Of a stretch of 64,000 nt of DNA, positions 20,259 to 29,506 are shown piece by piece. How positions within the stretch are numbered: position 1 is the stretch's first letter; each line of letters begins with the position of its first letter. The position numbers were made by a program, and so were the translations under genes. The notes under the pieces were generated by a model. It did no database searches, was not told where the DNA came from, and saw only the letters and a list, made by a program, of their open reading frames with translations. Where the stretch lies: NCBI RefSeq assembly GCF_900105715.1, contig NZ_FNRY01000001.1:186001-250000 (forward strand), in the 5' to 3' direction. This stretch comes from Paramicrobacterium humi (lineage in GTDB: Bacteria; Actinomycetota; Actinomycetes; Actinomycetales; Microbacteriaceae).

Positions 20259-21326
20259 GTGAAGATCATTAGCGTCGTCGGCGCTCGTCCGCAGTTCGTG
20301 AAGCTTGCTCCGATCGCCAAGGCGGCGGCATCCGTTCCCGATATCGAGCACGTGATCGTCCACACGGGGCAGCACTACGATCCGATGCTCTCGGACGTCT
20401 TCTTCAGCGACCTTGGCATACCGGACCCGGATGTCCATCTCGGTATTGGCTCCGGCAGCCACGGCGTGCAAACAGGCTCAATGCTCGGGGCCCTTGATGC
20501 TGTCTTGACCGAGCATCAGCCCGACTGGGTTCTCGTGTACGGAGACACGAACTCAACACTCGCGGCCGCCCTGAGCGCGGTCAAGCTTCATTTCCCGGTC
20601 GCTCACCTCGAAGCCGGGCTCCGTTCTTTCAACCGGCGAATGCCCGAAGAGCACAATCGGGTGCTCACCGATCACGCCGCTGATCTTCTGCTGCCGCCGA
20701 CAGACGAAGCGCTGAGGCACCTCCGTGACGAAGGGCTCGGCGAGCGCAGTATCGTCGTCGGCGACGTCATGACCGATGTCCTCTATCAGGTGCGTGACTC
20801 CGTATCCGGTGTTCCTTCGCCTCTTGTCGCGGAACTTGGTCTCAACCCTGGAGAGTTCAGCGTCGCCACGATCCACCGCGCGGAGAACACAGACTCCCCC
20901 GAACGGCTCGCCCGCATCGTGGACGCCCTAGCCGGCCTCGACCGGCCGGTGGTACTTCTCGCCCATCCGCGCCTGGTCGCGAAGGCAAGTGAGCACGGCT
21001 TGCGCCTCGACGGAGGCTCGCTCATCTCACATGCCCCGCTCGCGTATCCTGACCTGATCGCATCCGTTCGTGACAGCGCCGGTGTAGTCACGGACTCTGG
21101 CGGTTTGCAGAAGGAGGCGTTCCTTCTGCGCGTACCGTGCACGACAGTTCGGACAGAGACCGAGTGGATCGAGACCATCGAACTCGGCTGGAACACGCTC
21201 GCGAACACGCGCGACGAGATTCAGGATGCCGCAACACGAGAGCGCCCGTCCGAGACGGACGCCTCGCCCTACGGCGACGGCCATGCCGCTGAACGCGTGG
21301 TCGCGCTCCTCCGCGAACGCGTCTAA
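20259..21326 (+). CDS. wecB: Non-hydrolysing UDP-N-acetylglucosamine (or UDP-GlcNAc3NAcA) 2-epimerase
   Basis: 355 residues. WecB/MnaA/WbpI family, GT-B-like fold: IISVVGARPQFVKLAPI, HTGQHYDPMLSD, VYGDTNSTLA, HLEAGLRSF, MPEEHNRVLTDH, TIHRAENTD and DSGGLQKEA are all present. It inverts C2 of a UDP-HexNAc, giving UDP-ManNAc or, if it is WbpI-like, UDP-ManNAc3NAcA. GTG 20259 is used because the fold begins there; an upstream frame to 19995 is antisense to the GT4-GT2 gene. With the dehydrogenase at 12725 and the trio at 26739-29436 it completes a diacetamido-mannuronic acid pathway. The last four bases overlap the convergent glycosyltransferase. Confidence 0.9.
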   Translation: MKIISVVGARPQFVKLAPIAKAAASVPDIEHVIVHTGQHYDPMLSDVFFSDLGIPDPDVHLGIGSGSHGVQTGSMLGALDAVLTEHQPDWVLVYGDTNSTLAAALSAVKLHFPVAHLEAGLRSFNRRMPEEHNRVLTDHAADLLLPPTDEALRHLRDEGLGERSIVVGDVMTDVLYQVRDSVSGVPSPLVAELGLNPGEFSVATIHRAENTDSPERLARIVDALAGLDRPVVLLAHPRLVAKASEHGLRLDGGSLISHAPLAYPDLIASVRDSAGVVTDSGGLQKEAFLLRVPCTTVRTETEWIETIELGWNTLANTRDEIQDAATRERPSETDASPYGDGHAAERVVALLRERV

Positions 21327-22450
21327 CTCGTAGCGCAGAGCGCGCCGATCTTCCGCGCCCACTCTTCGACCTGTGTCGCCGATGAGAGGGGTCCGGCTGC
21401 GCCGTCGGAAGCGACCTTCCAAGCTGCGACGGTTGCCGGATCGAGCATATCGAAGGCTCGGGCGAGTGCGGCCGCTGTGAAGTCGTCGGCAATGGCGCCG
21501 AAGCCATACTCGCTGAGCACGTTCGTCATCTCCGGCGATGGCCCGATGACCACTCCGAGCCGCGCCTGCACGTAGTCAAAGAATTTGTTGGGTAAGGCCC
21601 ACCGGTTGTTGAAGTTCACGGGAGGAAGAATGTGCACGCCGATGTCGTACGAATTGAGCGTGCTCGCGAGCTCGGAATACGGTACCGGGTCGTGAAGCGT
21701 GACCCGATCGGAGGACGCCGCCTGTTCGCGGATCTGCTCGAGAAATGCAGGGTCATTCGGAGTGAGATAGAGGTCGAGGCTCACGTCGGCGCGCGTTGAT
21801 TCGACGGCGTCGAGAATCGCTGCGATGTTGCGATCGCGAAGGCACGCTCCGCTGTGGACGAGACGGATGGTGTCTCCGACCGCCTGCGGGGATAGCTCTT
21901 GATACGGCGCCGCATTGGTCACGACAGATGCGGTGATGCCGAACTGCCTCCCATACTCCGCGGCAATTCCCGCGCCGACTGTCGTCACAGAGCTGGCGCG
22001 TGTGACGAAGCGCCGGCACATCCAGCTCATGAAGGGCGCGACAAACAGGCGCCAGCGCGTGACGTCCTCCTTTTGTCGCGGCGCGTATTCGTGCAGGTCA
22101 GCGTGCACGCCGAACCGCGGTTCGAGCCGGAGGGCGAGCCCCACACTGTCCACATCATTAGCGAGAATGACGTCGAATTGCATGGGGGCCAGTTTCTCCC
22201 GCGCTTCAGCTATCGCCCTATTTCCCCAGTACGCCGACGTGTACAACCGAGCGATCACCTTGACCCGGTCGTATCGCCAGATCTCGTTCGAATCCGTAAG
22301 CGAGACGTGCATATGAACGCCGTCCGGCTTGGGACCGTAGCCGCACGTCACCACGCGATATTCGTCACGAAATCTCTCGACTTGTTTGAGGACGCGCGCA
22401 TCCGATGCGATACGCGAGAACGAGAGGATCAGCAATGTCGGCTGTGTCAC
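21323..22450 (-). CDS. GT4-type glycosyltransferase
   Basis: 375 residues, GT-B fold. ILSFSRIASDARVLKQVERF at the N terminus is typical of GT4 enzymes that start with a donor-loop Asp-Arg, and the C-terminal half has LVHSGACLRDRNIAAIL and NRWALPNKFFDYVQARLGVV, the donor-binding region. There is no signal peptide. GTG start overlapping the upstream gene stop as GTGA (22447-22450), last gene of the operon that begins at 29436. It probably adds one sugar of the lipid-linked repeating unit exported by the ABC transporter two genes upstream. Sugar unknown. Confidence 0.8.
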   Translation of the reverse strand: MTQPTLLILSFSRIASDARVLKQVERFRDEYRVVTCGYGPKPDGVHMHVSLTDSNEIWRYDRVKVIARLYTSAYWGNRAIAEAREKLAPMQFDVILANDVDSVGLALRLEPRFGVHADLHEYAPRQKEDVTRWRLFVAPFMSWMCRRFVTRASSVTTVGAGIAAEYGRQFGITASVVTNAAPYQELSPQAVGDTIRLVHSGACLRDRNIAAILDAVESTRADVSLDLYLTPNDPAFLEQIREQAASSDRVTLHDPVPYSELASTLNSYDIGVHILPPVNFNNRWALPNKFFDYVQARLGVVIGPSPEMTNVLSEYGFGAIADDFTAAALARAFDMLDPATVAAWKVASDGAAGPLSSATQVEEWARKIGALCATS

Positions 22451-23703
22451 GGTTGGGTACTCCCTCGAGTAGACGCGCGATTGGCCGTGAGAAGAAAAGG
22501 ACGCAGCGCTGCAGCGGACGCTCGACCGTCGTGCACCTCAGCAACGAACTCGACCCCGTCGCGAGCGATGCTGCGGTAGTAGTCTCGTCGGCACAGAATG
22601 TCGGCGAGGACTTGCTCGAGCGTGTCAGGGGTCGCTTGCACGACGGGCAGCTGCCGGCCCGTCGCCGACACGACATGTTCCCGAACCTGGTCGTGAACAT
22701 GGGCGACGACGATTCGCCCGGCGGCCATACCCTCGACCGCTGCACGCGAGTACGTTCCGATGCGGAACTGCTCAAGCACGATGTCAGCGTCGCGGTATAG
22801 CGCCGGGATCTCAGTGGCGGGAACCCCTTCGATACGGTGGTAGGAGATGCGCCCTTTGGCATCCATGCGGCGAAGAGCCGAGTCGATCAGATGAGTTCCC
22901 TTGACGACGGCGCTGCTGGGCGCATGCACCACAACGGGGACGGAGCGCCGGAGCGGTTCGTTCGCCGTCTTCCAAGCCGATGGGTCGAGTGCCAGAGGCA
23001 GCCAACTCGCTTCCGGGTAGTCCAGCAGCAGGTCCGGCGTGGAAACGAACACCGGCGCACCGATTCGGCGTAGCAGGGCGAAATTGCGACGAGCTTGAGC
23101 TTCGAGCACCGGGACCAATTCCCACGATTGCTCATGAAAGGGCGACCAACGATCGATAGTTCTGTGCCTGCTTGGCAGACGGAGGTCGCTTCCGTGGGAG
23201 AGCATCGCCACGGCGACTCCGGCGTCACGCAACGCTGCCACTTCCCGCTCCACGTTGCCGTGGTACAGACCACCGAAGATCGATCGTTCCGCCTCGATGA
23301 CCACGTGCGAGAATCCGGCACTCACAGTCTGGAATTGCCGACGCTGCCATTCGCGTGAGTGCAGGAAGACGTTGACGGGTACGAGATTGTCCGTCGGGAA
23401 GCCGAACGAACCCTTGATCGTGTACTGCATGTCGATCGCACCCACACCGTCGACGCGTTCGGCAGCCCGAGCCCATTCGTATCCCTGACCAGCGAAGTTG
23501 ACCGGTGCGATGTAGAGCCGCACCGGTGCAGAGGGAACCACCGGAGGCGGCGGCACCTCCGCCGGACTGAAGTGGCCGGCGTCGACGCCGATGGCATCGG
23601 AAAGCCGGCGCGGCAGAATCCTCAGCACCCACCCGGCGGCGGCAACGACCGCGGCTGGCATGCGCGCCCGCAGCCGGTCGGCAAAGGTCCTCTGTTTTCG
23701 CAT
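22447..23703 (-). CDS. Putative GT4-like glycosyltransferase
   Basis: About 418 residues from ATG 23703, five bases after the ABC transporter stop. The C-terminal half has a GT-B pattern: PVVVHAPSSAVVKGTHLI, an IVLEQFRIGTYSRAAVEGMAAGR segment (split here as IVLEQFRIGTYS and AAVEGMAAGR), then a donor-binding helix. The N-terminal half is divergent (VRLYIAPVNFAGQGYEWARA) with a hydrophobic stretch near residues 15-30 that could associate with the membrane. A longer frame to 23829 runs into the transporter gene and is not needed. Coupled by GTGA to the next glycosyltransferase. Family assignment is moderate. Confidence 0.7.
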   Translation of the reverse strand: MRKQRTFADRLRARMPAAVVAAAGWVLRILPRRLSDAIGVDAGHFSPAEVPPPPVVPSAPVRLYIAPVNFAGQGYEWARAAERVDGVGAIDMQYTIKGSFGFPTDNLVPVNVFLHSREWQRRQFQTVSAGFSHVVIEAERSIFGGLYHGNVEREVAALRDAGVAVAMLSHGSDLRLPSRHRTIDRWSPFHEQSWELVPVLEAQARRNFALLRRIGAPVFVSTPDLLLDYPEASWLPLALDPSAWKTANEPLRRSVPVVVHAPSSAVVKGTHLIDSALRRMDAKGRISYHRIEGVPATEIPALYRDADIVLEQFRIGTYSRAAVEGMAAGRIVVAHVHDQVREHVVSATGRQLPVVQATPDTLEQVLADILCRRDYYRSIARDGVEFVAEVHDGRASAAALRPFLLTANRASTRGSTQP

Positions 23704-23707
23704 TCCG

Positions 23708-25486
23708 CTAGGCGAGACCGGCCAACGAGGCCTGGACTGCGAACTCGGGCACCTTCGCGACAAGTTCCGGGAAGGTACCGCGGGCAACGATCTGTCCGTC
23801 GGCGAGGTAGCAGATCTGATCGTGCTCACGCACGGTCGAGAGCCGGTGCGCGACGGTGATGAGCGTCACCTGCCCCTTCAGCCCGGCAATGGACTCGGTG
23901 ACGTCCGCCTCCGTCTTCGTGTCAAGAGCGCTCGTCGCTTCGTCGAGGACGAGAACGAGCGGGTCCCCGTAGAGGGCTCGAGCGATACCGAGTCGCTGTC
24001 GCTGGCCGCCGGAAAGGGACAGCCCCCGATCCCCCACACGAGAGCGGATGCCGCCGGGGCGCTGCTGCACCACATTCCACAGTTGCGCTCGACGCAGCGC
24101 CGTCTCGACCCGGGCCTCGTCGATGTCGTCTCCCCATGTCAGGGCGACATTCTGTGCGATCGTACCGTCGAACAGCGCCACATCCTGCGGTACATATCCG
24201 ACGCGCGAGCGCCAGGCGGCGAGCACGTCGGCGAGGTCCTGGTCATCAAGCTTCACACTGCCGCTCGATGGAGTCAGGAGTCCGAGGATGAGGTCGACGA
24301 GGGTCGACTTGCCGGATCCGGATTGTCCGACGAAAGCCAGAGTTGAGCCGATCGGGAGACGCAGGTCGATATCGCGCAATGCCGCTTCTCCGGCATTCGG
24401 ATACGTGAACTGGACGTTCGAAAGCTCGAGCGCACGCGGCTCGCCCTCTATGGGCGTCATGCCGATGCGCTCCGCGTCGGCCACGTAGCTCTCCGCCGCC
24501 GCGATGTCGTCGAGCACGTTCTGGACGTGCGCGACATTCGACGTGGCGATCGTGATGACGGATTGGAATCCTGTAAGCGACGGGACAAGGCGAAACCCGC
24601 CGACTCCGAACATCGCCACAGCTGAGATTGCTGCTGCGGAACCGCCGAAGAGATACGCCGATCCGCCGACGAGAAGGAACCCGCCGATGAGTGCCGAATC
24701 AAGAACGAACTTGGGAAATGTTCCAAGAAAGCTGACGTTCGCTCGTGCGCGCGTCGAATGGATGCGGTTGTCGTGGACCACGCGGGCCACTTCAGCGGTC
24801 TTGTTGCGAAGCGTGACCTCCTTTAAAGCCGCGACCATGTCAGTCATGAGCGAGGCGACTTTGAACGCGTAGTCGCGGCCGACCCGGCCGGCCTGCACGG
24901 ACTTCTTCGACATCCAGAAATACAGGACGCCGGCGATGAGGCCGAGGTAGACCACGGTGACGAGCGCGGTCAGGGGTTGCGCGACGACGATGACCGCGAG
25001 CACGACTACTGACGTGATGAGAAGCTGCGGGATGCCGATGACAGGAAGTAGAAAGCCGGCGATCGCGTTGGCTATGCCGACGTCAGCGAGCCGGACGAGT
25101 TGGGCGGTATTTCGGTTCAGCCGTTCGACCCAGGGGGCCTTGATGTAGGCGTCGAAGAGTTTGTCACCGATCTCGAGCTCGTATACAGCGAAGCGGCGCG
25201 TCGCGATCCACTGAAGTATCACCGAGAGAACCGACTTGAGGATGATGAGAAGTGAGATGACGAGCACGACCCACACGTAGCCGTCGGGGCCGACTGTACC
25301 GAGTAGCGGAATGGAGATCGGGTCGCTTTCCATCATCGATGTCAACGAGATGGCGAGCAGCATCAGCGCAGCGACGTCGAGCACTGCAAGTGCGCTGGAG
25401 ATGATCATGAAGGCGATGAGGAAACGACGGGCTCGGCCTGGCAACAGCGGAACGATCGAACGCATCGTGTCCCAGATCAGTTTCAC
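23708..25486 (-). CDS. ABC exporter (fused membrane and ATPase domains), probable lipid-linked glycan flippase
   Basis: 592 residues. Six-helix ABC_membrane domain in residues 1 to about 320, and an ATPase domain with Walker A GQSGSGKST, signature LSLSGGQRQR, Walker B LVLVLDEATSALD and the switch His in TVAHRLSTV. Architecture and context resemble PglK/MsbA-type half-transporters that flip undecaprenyl-linked oligosaccharides; it sits among glycosyltransferases in a seven-gene operon. Start: ATG 25495 directly abuts the AGAGGAGG ribosome site (25496-25503), which is too close. GTG 25486 is nine bases from it and is preferred. Lipid-linked wall polymer unit is the inferred cargo. Confidence 0.85.
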   Translation of the reverse strand: MKLIWDTMRSIVPLLPGRARRFLIAFMIISSALAVLDVAALMLLAISLTSMMESDPISIPLLGTVGPDGYVWVVLVISLLIILKSVLSVILQWIATRRFAVYELEIGDKLFDAYIKAPWVERLNRNTAQLVRLADVGIANAIAGFLLPVIGIPQLLITSVVVLAVIVVAQPLTALVTVVYLGLIAGVLYFWMSKKSVQAGRVGRDYAFKVASLMTDMVAALKEVTLRNKTAEVARVVHDNRIHSTRARANVSFLGTFPKFVLDSALIGGFLLVGGSAYLFGGSAAAISAVAMFGVGGFRLVPSLTGFQSVITIATSNVAHVQNVLDDIAAAESYVADAERIGMTPIEGEPRALELSNVQFTYPNAGEAALRDIDLRLPIGSTLAFVGQSGSGKSTLVDLILGLLTPSSGSVKLDDQDLADVLAAWRSRVGYVPQDVALFDGTIAQNVALTWGDDIDEARVETALRRAQLWNVVQQRPGGIRSRVGDRGLSLSGGQRQRLGIARALYGDPLVLVLDEATSALDTKTEADVTESIAGLKGQVTLITVAHRLSTVREHDQICYLADGQIVARGTFPELVAKVPEFAVQASLAGLA

Positions 25487-25569
25487 CGGACGCATCCTCC
25501 TCTTGCGGTTAGCGGCTCAATCGTCCCACACTGAAGGCGTGCGAAGCTGAGCGCGGACGACAGCCCACT

Positions 25570-26733
25570 TCAGCGGTCGGTTCGTGCCGCCGCTTCTGTC
25601 TCGAGAATCGCTCGCCGAGCGACGGCATCGATGTCGATGTTGAGGTGCGCCCATGCCGCTGTGCGCGCTCTCGCTTCAGCATTCCTAGGTTGCCGCAGCG
25701 CATGTTCAAGTGCCTGAGCGATTGCGTCGACGTCGTACTCGACGGCTACTCCACCTTCCACCTCACCAACGAACGTTCGTCCCGGCCCCACTCCCGCGTA
25801 AATCATGGGGGTGCCGCAGGCCGCCGCTGCATACAGCTTCGTTGGGAAGGCGAAATCATAGCCACCGCCGGGCTTGACGGACGCAAGCGCCGCGCTCGCT
25901 CCGCGAAGCCACCGGGCAATCTCATGGGGCTCGCGACGCGAGAGGAACCGAATCGTGCCGACAGGCAGGGTGGCAGCGAGTCGCTCGATTTCGGCCCGTT
26001 CACTCCCTTGGCCGATAAAGACGAGGATCGCTCCCGGCAACCGCGCGTGTACTGAGCGAAACGCCTCAGCGAAGATGCGGGCCCCATGCACTTCTGAGGC
26101 AGTACCGGTATAAACGACATACGGCCCGTCAGTCTCCGTCCCGTCGCCCTCGGGAGTGAAGTCGCCTAAGTCGACCCCGTTACCCACGGTCGCGACGGAA
26201 TTGCGAATGCCGAGTTCTGCGAGTCGCTCGGTCACGCCCTCGCTGACTGAGAGCGCCCGAGTGGCGCCGCGGATGGCGAACTTCTCAAGCCACCGCACTG
26301 TGCGCACGATAAACGCCGGGGCGCCGGCCATGGCAGACGCATCGGACCACACATCCGCGGCGTAATAGAAGTACGGCAATCTGCGCAGAGCGCAGATGAC
26401 CCGCACAACGGCGCCCGTGGTGGGCGGTGGTTCCACGACCACGGCTGACGGACGCCGGGCAAAAAGGAGTCGCACAGCCAAAGGAACATCAAAGCTCAGG
26501 TACTGCAGGTAGCCGCGCACGTAGCCGGCGCGATCTCGCAAGACCGGCGCTCGCCGCACGCGCACGCCTGGATGGACAGCGGCGGATGAAGACGTCTGTC
26601 CTGGAGGCGCTGTCGACGTCAAGACCGTTACCTCATGGCCATTCCGCGCCGCAGCGTTCACAAAAGCCCGCAGCCTCAACGAGGCCGCACCCGGCTCAGG
26701 CGCGAAGATACGGCTCGCAAGAATGATGCGCAT
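25570..26733 (-). CDS. GT4 glycosyltransferase (WbuB-like)
   Basis: About 387 residues from ATG 26733, five bases after the oxidoreductase stop. GT-B fold: IILASRIFAPEPGAASLRL at the N terminus, VATVGNGVDLGDF, YVVYTGTASEVHGA and the C-terminal donor site KLYAAAACGTPMIYAG. WbuB/L-fucosamine-type transferases share the N-terminal pattern. A frame extending to 26958 overlaps the oxidoreductase and lacks coding sense. Its position straight after the WbpB/E/D trio suggests it could transfer the diacetamido-uronic acid they make (inference). Confidence 0.85.
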   Translation of the reverse strand: MRIILASRIFAPEPGAASLRLRAFVNAAARNGHEVTVLTSTAPPGQTSSSAAVHPGVRVRRAPVLRDRAGYVRGYLQYLSFDVPLAVRLLFARRPSAVVVEPPPTTGAVVRVICALRRLPYFYYAADVWSDASAMAGAPAFIVRTVRWLEKFAIRGATRALSVSEGVTERLAELGIRNSVATVGNGVDLGDFTPEGDGTETDGPYVVYTGTASEVHGARIFAEAFRSVHARLPGAILVFIGQGSERAEIERLAATLPVGTIRFLSRREPHEIARWLRGASAALASVKPGGGYDFAFPTKLYAAAACGTPMIYAGVGPGRTFVGEVEGGVAVEYDVDAIAQALEHALRQPRNAEARARTAAWAHLNIDIDAVARRAILETEAAARTDR

Positions 26734-26738
26734 ACCGG

Positions 26739-27734
26739 TCAGAGCGAGCTGACGGCTCGACCGTTCGCCGCTTCGAGCATGGCTTCGACTGCTCGGAGTG
26801 TTTGCTGGCCTTCTTCCATGGTGACGACATCGTGGCGTTCTCCGAGGACCGCGTCGCGGAAGGCTTCGTGCTCGACCCGGAGGGGTTCTCGTTTCGCGAA
26901 CGCGTACCGGGTGACGTTGCCCTCGGACACGCCACGGAACACGCTGATGGAATCCCACTCGGTTGCGATTGTGCCGTTCTCGTAGAACGTGAGATCACTC
27001 GTCGCGGAGTCGGCGACGAACGCGCCGCGTTCACCGGTCACGATCGTGACGCGCTCCTTCATCGGGGACAGCCAGTTCACGATGTGATTCACGATCACCC
27101 CGTTCTGGAGCCGCCCGGTCGCGATGATCATGTCCTCATGCTCCCGCCCGGACTTGTGCCGGGTCTGCGCGAACACGCTCTGATACGGCGACTGCGCCAC
27201 CCACGCCGTCAAGTCCACATCATGCGAGGCGAGATCCTTGCCCACCCCGACATCCGCGATCCGAGACGGGAACGGGCCCTGCCGGCGGGTGGTGACCTGA
27301 TACACCTCACCCAGCTCGCCCGCCGCGATCCGCCTGCGCATCTCCTGCAATGCCGGGTTGAACCGCTCAATATGCCCGACCGCACCGACCAGGCCCTTCG
27401 CCGCGAACGCGTCCACCATCCGCTGACCGGCCTCGATGGTGTGCGCGATGGGCTTTTCCACCAGCGTGTGCACCCCCGCGTCGGCGAGTTTCAGCGCGGC
27501 GTCCTCGTGGAACCGGGTCGGCACCGCCACCACCGCCATATCAAGGCCGGCACCGATCAATGCATCAATATCGGGCAGCACCGGAAGGTTCCCGGCGACA
27601 CCGTGCGGATCACCGCCCGGGTCCGCGATCGCGACCAACTCCACCCCCGGCGTCTCCCGCAACACCCGGGCATGATGCCGGCCCATATGCCCCACACCCA
27701 GAAGACCCGCCCGCAACACCTGTTCTGCCATCAC
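26739..27734 (-). CDS. Gfo/Idh/MocA oxidoreductase, WbpB/WlbA-like UDP-GlcNAcA 3-dehydrogenase
   Basis: 331 residues. NAD-binding Rossmann start RAGLLGVGHMGRHHARVL, the family Lys-Pro motif VEKPIAHT, and GHIERFNPAL plus KDLASHDVDL in the substrate domain, all typical of the WlbA/WbpB type. This enzyme oxidises C3 of UDP-GlcNAcA to the 3-keto sugar, the substrate of the next enzyme. Third of three coupled genes (28828-28831 and 27731-27734 overlaps), the diagnostic WbpB-WbpE-WbpD set. Start is GTG 27734 or ATG 27731 within the stop overlap. The trio is visibly richer in G+C and C-ending codons than the flanking glycosyltransferases. Confidence 0.82.
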   Translation of the reverse strand: MMAEQVLRAGLLGVGHMGRHHARVLRETPGVELVAIADPGGDPHGVAGNLPVLPDIDALIGAGLDMAVVAVPTRFHEDAALKLADAGVHTLVEKPIAHTIEAGQRMVDAFAAKGLVGAVGHIERFNPALQEMRRRIAAGELGEVYQVTTRRQGPFPSRIADVGVGKDLASHDVDLTAWVAQSPYQSVFAQTRHKSGREHEDMIIATGRLQNGVIVNHIVNWLSPMKERVTIVTGERGAFVADSATSDLTFYENGTIATEWDSISVFRGVSEGNVTRYAFAKREPLRVEHEAFRDAVLGERHDVVTMEEGQQTLRAVEAMLEAANGRAVSSL

Positions 27735-28831
27735 GCGCCCGCCTTCGCCAGAGCGTTCACCGCGGACACGATCCGCTCCAAATCCTGCTCGTCCAAGGAC
27801 GGGTGCACCGGCAAAGACACAACCTCCGCCGCCGCACGCTCCGTCTCCGGCAACTCCAGGTCCTTCGCATACGCCGCGAGGGAAGGAAGCCGGTGATTCG
27901 GCACCGGGTAATACACACCCGACCCGACCTGGTACTCCTCCTTCAACGCCTGCACGAACCCGTCCCGGTCCTCCGGCACCCGCACCGTGTACTGGTGATA
28001 CACATGCACCGCACCCTCAGCGACCGGCGGCGTCACCACACCCGCAAGATGCGCATCCAGGAACGCGGCGTTGCCCTGCCGCTGCCTGGTCCACGCGTCG
28101 ACCTTGCCCAACTGGACTCGCCCGATCGCCGCATGAATATCCGTCATCCGGTAATTGAACCCGACAAGCTCGTTCTGATACTGCGTCTGCATCCCCTGGT
28201 TCCGCAGCAACCGCGCACGCCGCACCAGTTCCGGATCCCCGAAGGAGATCATGCCGCCCTCACCACTGGTCATGTTCTTCGTCGGATACAGGCTGAACAT
28301 CCCGAACGCCCCGAACGCACCCACCGGGGTGCCATCCAACGCCGCACCATGCGCCTGCGCCGCATCCTCAAACAGGAGCACGCCGTGCTTGTCCGCGATC
28401 GCGGACAGCTCCCGCATATGCGCCGGATGCCCATACAAATGCACCGGCATGATCCCCTTGGTCCGAGGGGTGATCGCCGCTTCCACCGCGACCGGGTCAA
28501 GACTGAACTGCTCCGGCTCGATATCCACGAACACCGGCACAGCCCCGGTCAGAGCGACCGAGTTTCCCGTCGCTGCGAACGTGAACGAAGGAACAATCAC
28601 CTCATCCCCCGGACCCACCCCCGCAGCCAGCAATCCCACATGCAAACCCGAGGTCCCCGAATTCACTGCCACCACTTCACGGCCCGGCGTGAAATGCTCC
28701 GCGAACTCCGACTCGAACGCCGCAACCTCAGGCCCCTGCGCCACCATCCCGGAGGCCAGCACACGATCCACCGCCGCACGCTCATCCTCACCAATCAACG
28801 GCTTCGCCGCCGGAATAAACCCGTCACTCAT
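27731..28831 (-). CDS. DegT/DnrJ/EryC1 sugar aminotransferase, WbpE/WlbC-like
   Basis: 366 residues. PLP-dependent aminotransferase fold type I: FIPAAKPLIGEDERAAV start, AVNSGTSGLHVGLLA, EDAAQAHGA (Asp binding the pyridine ring) and the catalytic lysine in FSLYPTKNMTSGEGGM. In the pathway it aminates the 3-keto-UDP-GlcNAcA to UDP-GlcNAc3NA. Start overlaps the acetyltransferase stop as ATGA, and its stop overlaps the oxidoreductase start, so the three proteins are translationally coupled. Other 3- or 4-amino sugars remain possible, but pairing with a WbpB-type oxidoreductase and WbpD-type acetyltransferase favours the 3-amino uronic acid. Confidence 0.85.
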   Translation of the reverse strand: MSDGFIPAAKPLIGEDERAAVDRVLASGMVAQGPEVAAFESEFAEHFTPGREVVAVNSGTSGLHVGLLAAGVGPGDEVIVPSFTFAATGNSVALTGAVPVFVDIEPEQFSLDPVAVEAAITPRTKGIMPVHLYGHPAHMRELSAIADKHGVLLFEDAAQAHGAALDGTPVGAFGAFGMFSLYPTKNMTSGEGGMISFGDPELVRRARLLRNQGMQTQYQNELVGFNYRMTDIHAAIGRVQLGKVDAWTRQRQGNAAFLDAHLAGVVTPPVAEGAVHVYHQYTVRVPEDRDGFVQALKEEYQVGSGVYYPVPNHRLPSLAAYAKDLELPETERAAAEVVSLPVHPSLDEQDLERIVSAVNALAKAGA

Positions 28832-29436
28832 GCCCGAGACCCCTCAACCAAAACACCATCTACCACAGCAAACCGTTCCCCCGTCACCGGACACAGCCAG
28901 CTCGACTCGTCCTCGACAAGCCGCACCCCGGCCTTCCCGACCCAGCCGATCCGCTTCGCCGGGACACCGGCCACCAACGCGAAATCCGGCACATCCTTCG
29001 TCACCACCGCGCCCGCAGCGACCGTCGCCCACGCCCCGATCGTCACCGGCGCCACACACACTGCACGCGCACCCACCGACGCACCCTCACGGACCGTGAC
29101 CCCGACCGGTTCCCAATCGTGCGCGCTCTTCAACGAACCATCCGGATTCACCGCCCGCGGGTACGTGTCATTGGTCAGCACCACCGCCGGACCAATGAAC
29201 ACCCCATCCGCCAACCGCGCCGGCTCATACACCAGCGCGTAATTCTGAACCTTGCAATTGTCACCAAGCGTCACACCCGTGCCGATATACGCGCCCCGCC
29301 CGATCACGCAGTTCTCACCCAGCACCGCATCCTCGCGCACCTGCGCCAAATGCCACACCGACGAGCCCGCACCAACCGACGCCGCATCCGAAACATCAGC
29401 AGAATCAACAACGCGGACGCTCGGGTCTCGGCTCAT
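28828..29436 (-). CDS. Left-handed beta-helix N-acetyltransferase, WbpD/WlbB-like
   Basis: 202 residues. Hexapeptide-repeat helix beginning SVWHLAQVREDAVLGENC, with VIGRGAYIGTGV, GVFIGPAVVLTND, VTVREGASVGARAV and the closing KRIGWV. The WbpD/WlbB pattern of SSVWHLAQVREDA and FIGPAVVLTNDTYPRA is distinctive. It acetylates the 3-amino group of UDP-GlcNAc3NA to UDP-2,3-diacetamido-glucuronic acid. A C-terminal 35-residue tail with a CPVTGERF segment follows the helix. First gene of the seven-gene operon; AGGAA precedes the ATG. Divergent from the GT2 gene at 29507 over 70 bases. Confidence 0.85.
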   Translation of the reverse strand: MSRDPSVRVVDSADVSDAASVGAGSSVWHLAQVREDAVLGENCVIGRGAYIGTGVTLGDNCKVQNYALVYEPARLADGVFIGPAVVLTNDTYPRAVNPDGSLKSAHDWEPVGVTVREGASVGARAVCVAPVTIGAWATVAAGAVVTKDVPDFALVAGVPAKRIGWVGKAGVRLVEDESSWLCPVTGERFAVVDGVLVEGSRA

Positions 29437-29506
29437 GACTTCCTATTCCTGCATGCTCGGCTCTGTGGCTGACACTTCAGCGTAACGGGTCTGTCAGAAT
29501 GGAACC

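Noticed and set aside
22447-23829. Longer glycosyltransferase starting at 23829
   Set aside because: The extra 42 residues overlap the ABC transporter end and are Ser/Arg/Pro-rich without structure; ATG 23703 follows the transporter stop closely.
26802-29242. Long plus-strand frames opposite the WbpB/E/D trio
   Set aside because: Translations rich in Arg, His and Pro with no recognisable domain; the minus-strand genes are well supported and coupled.
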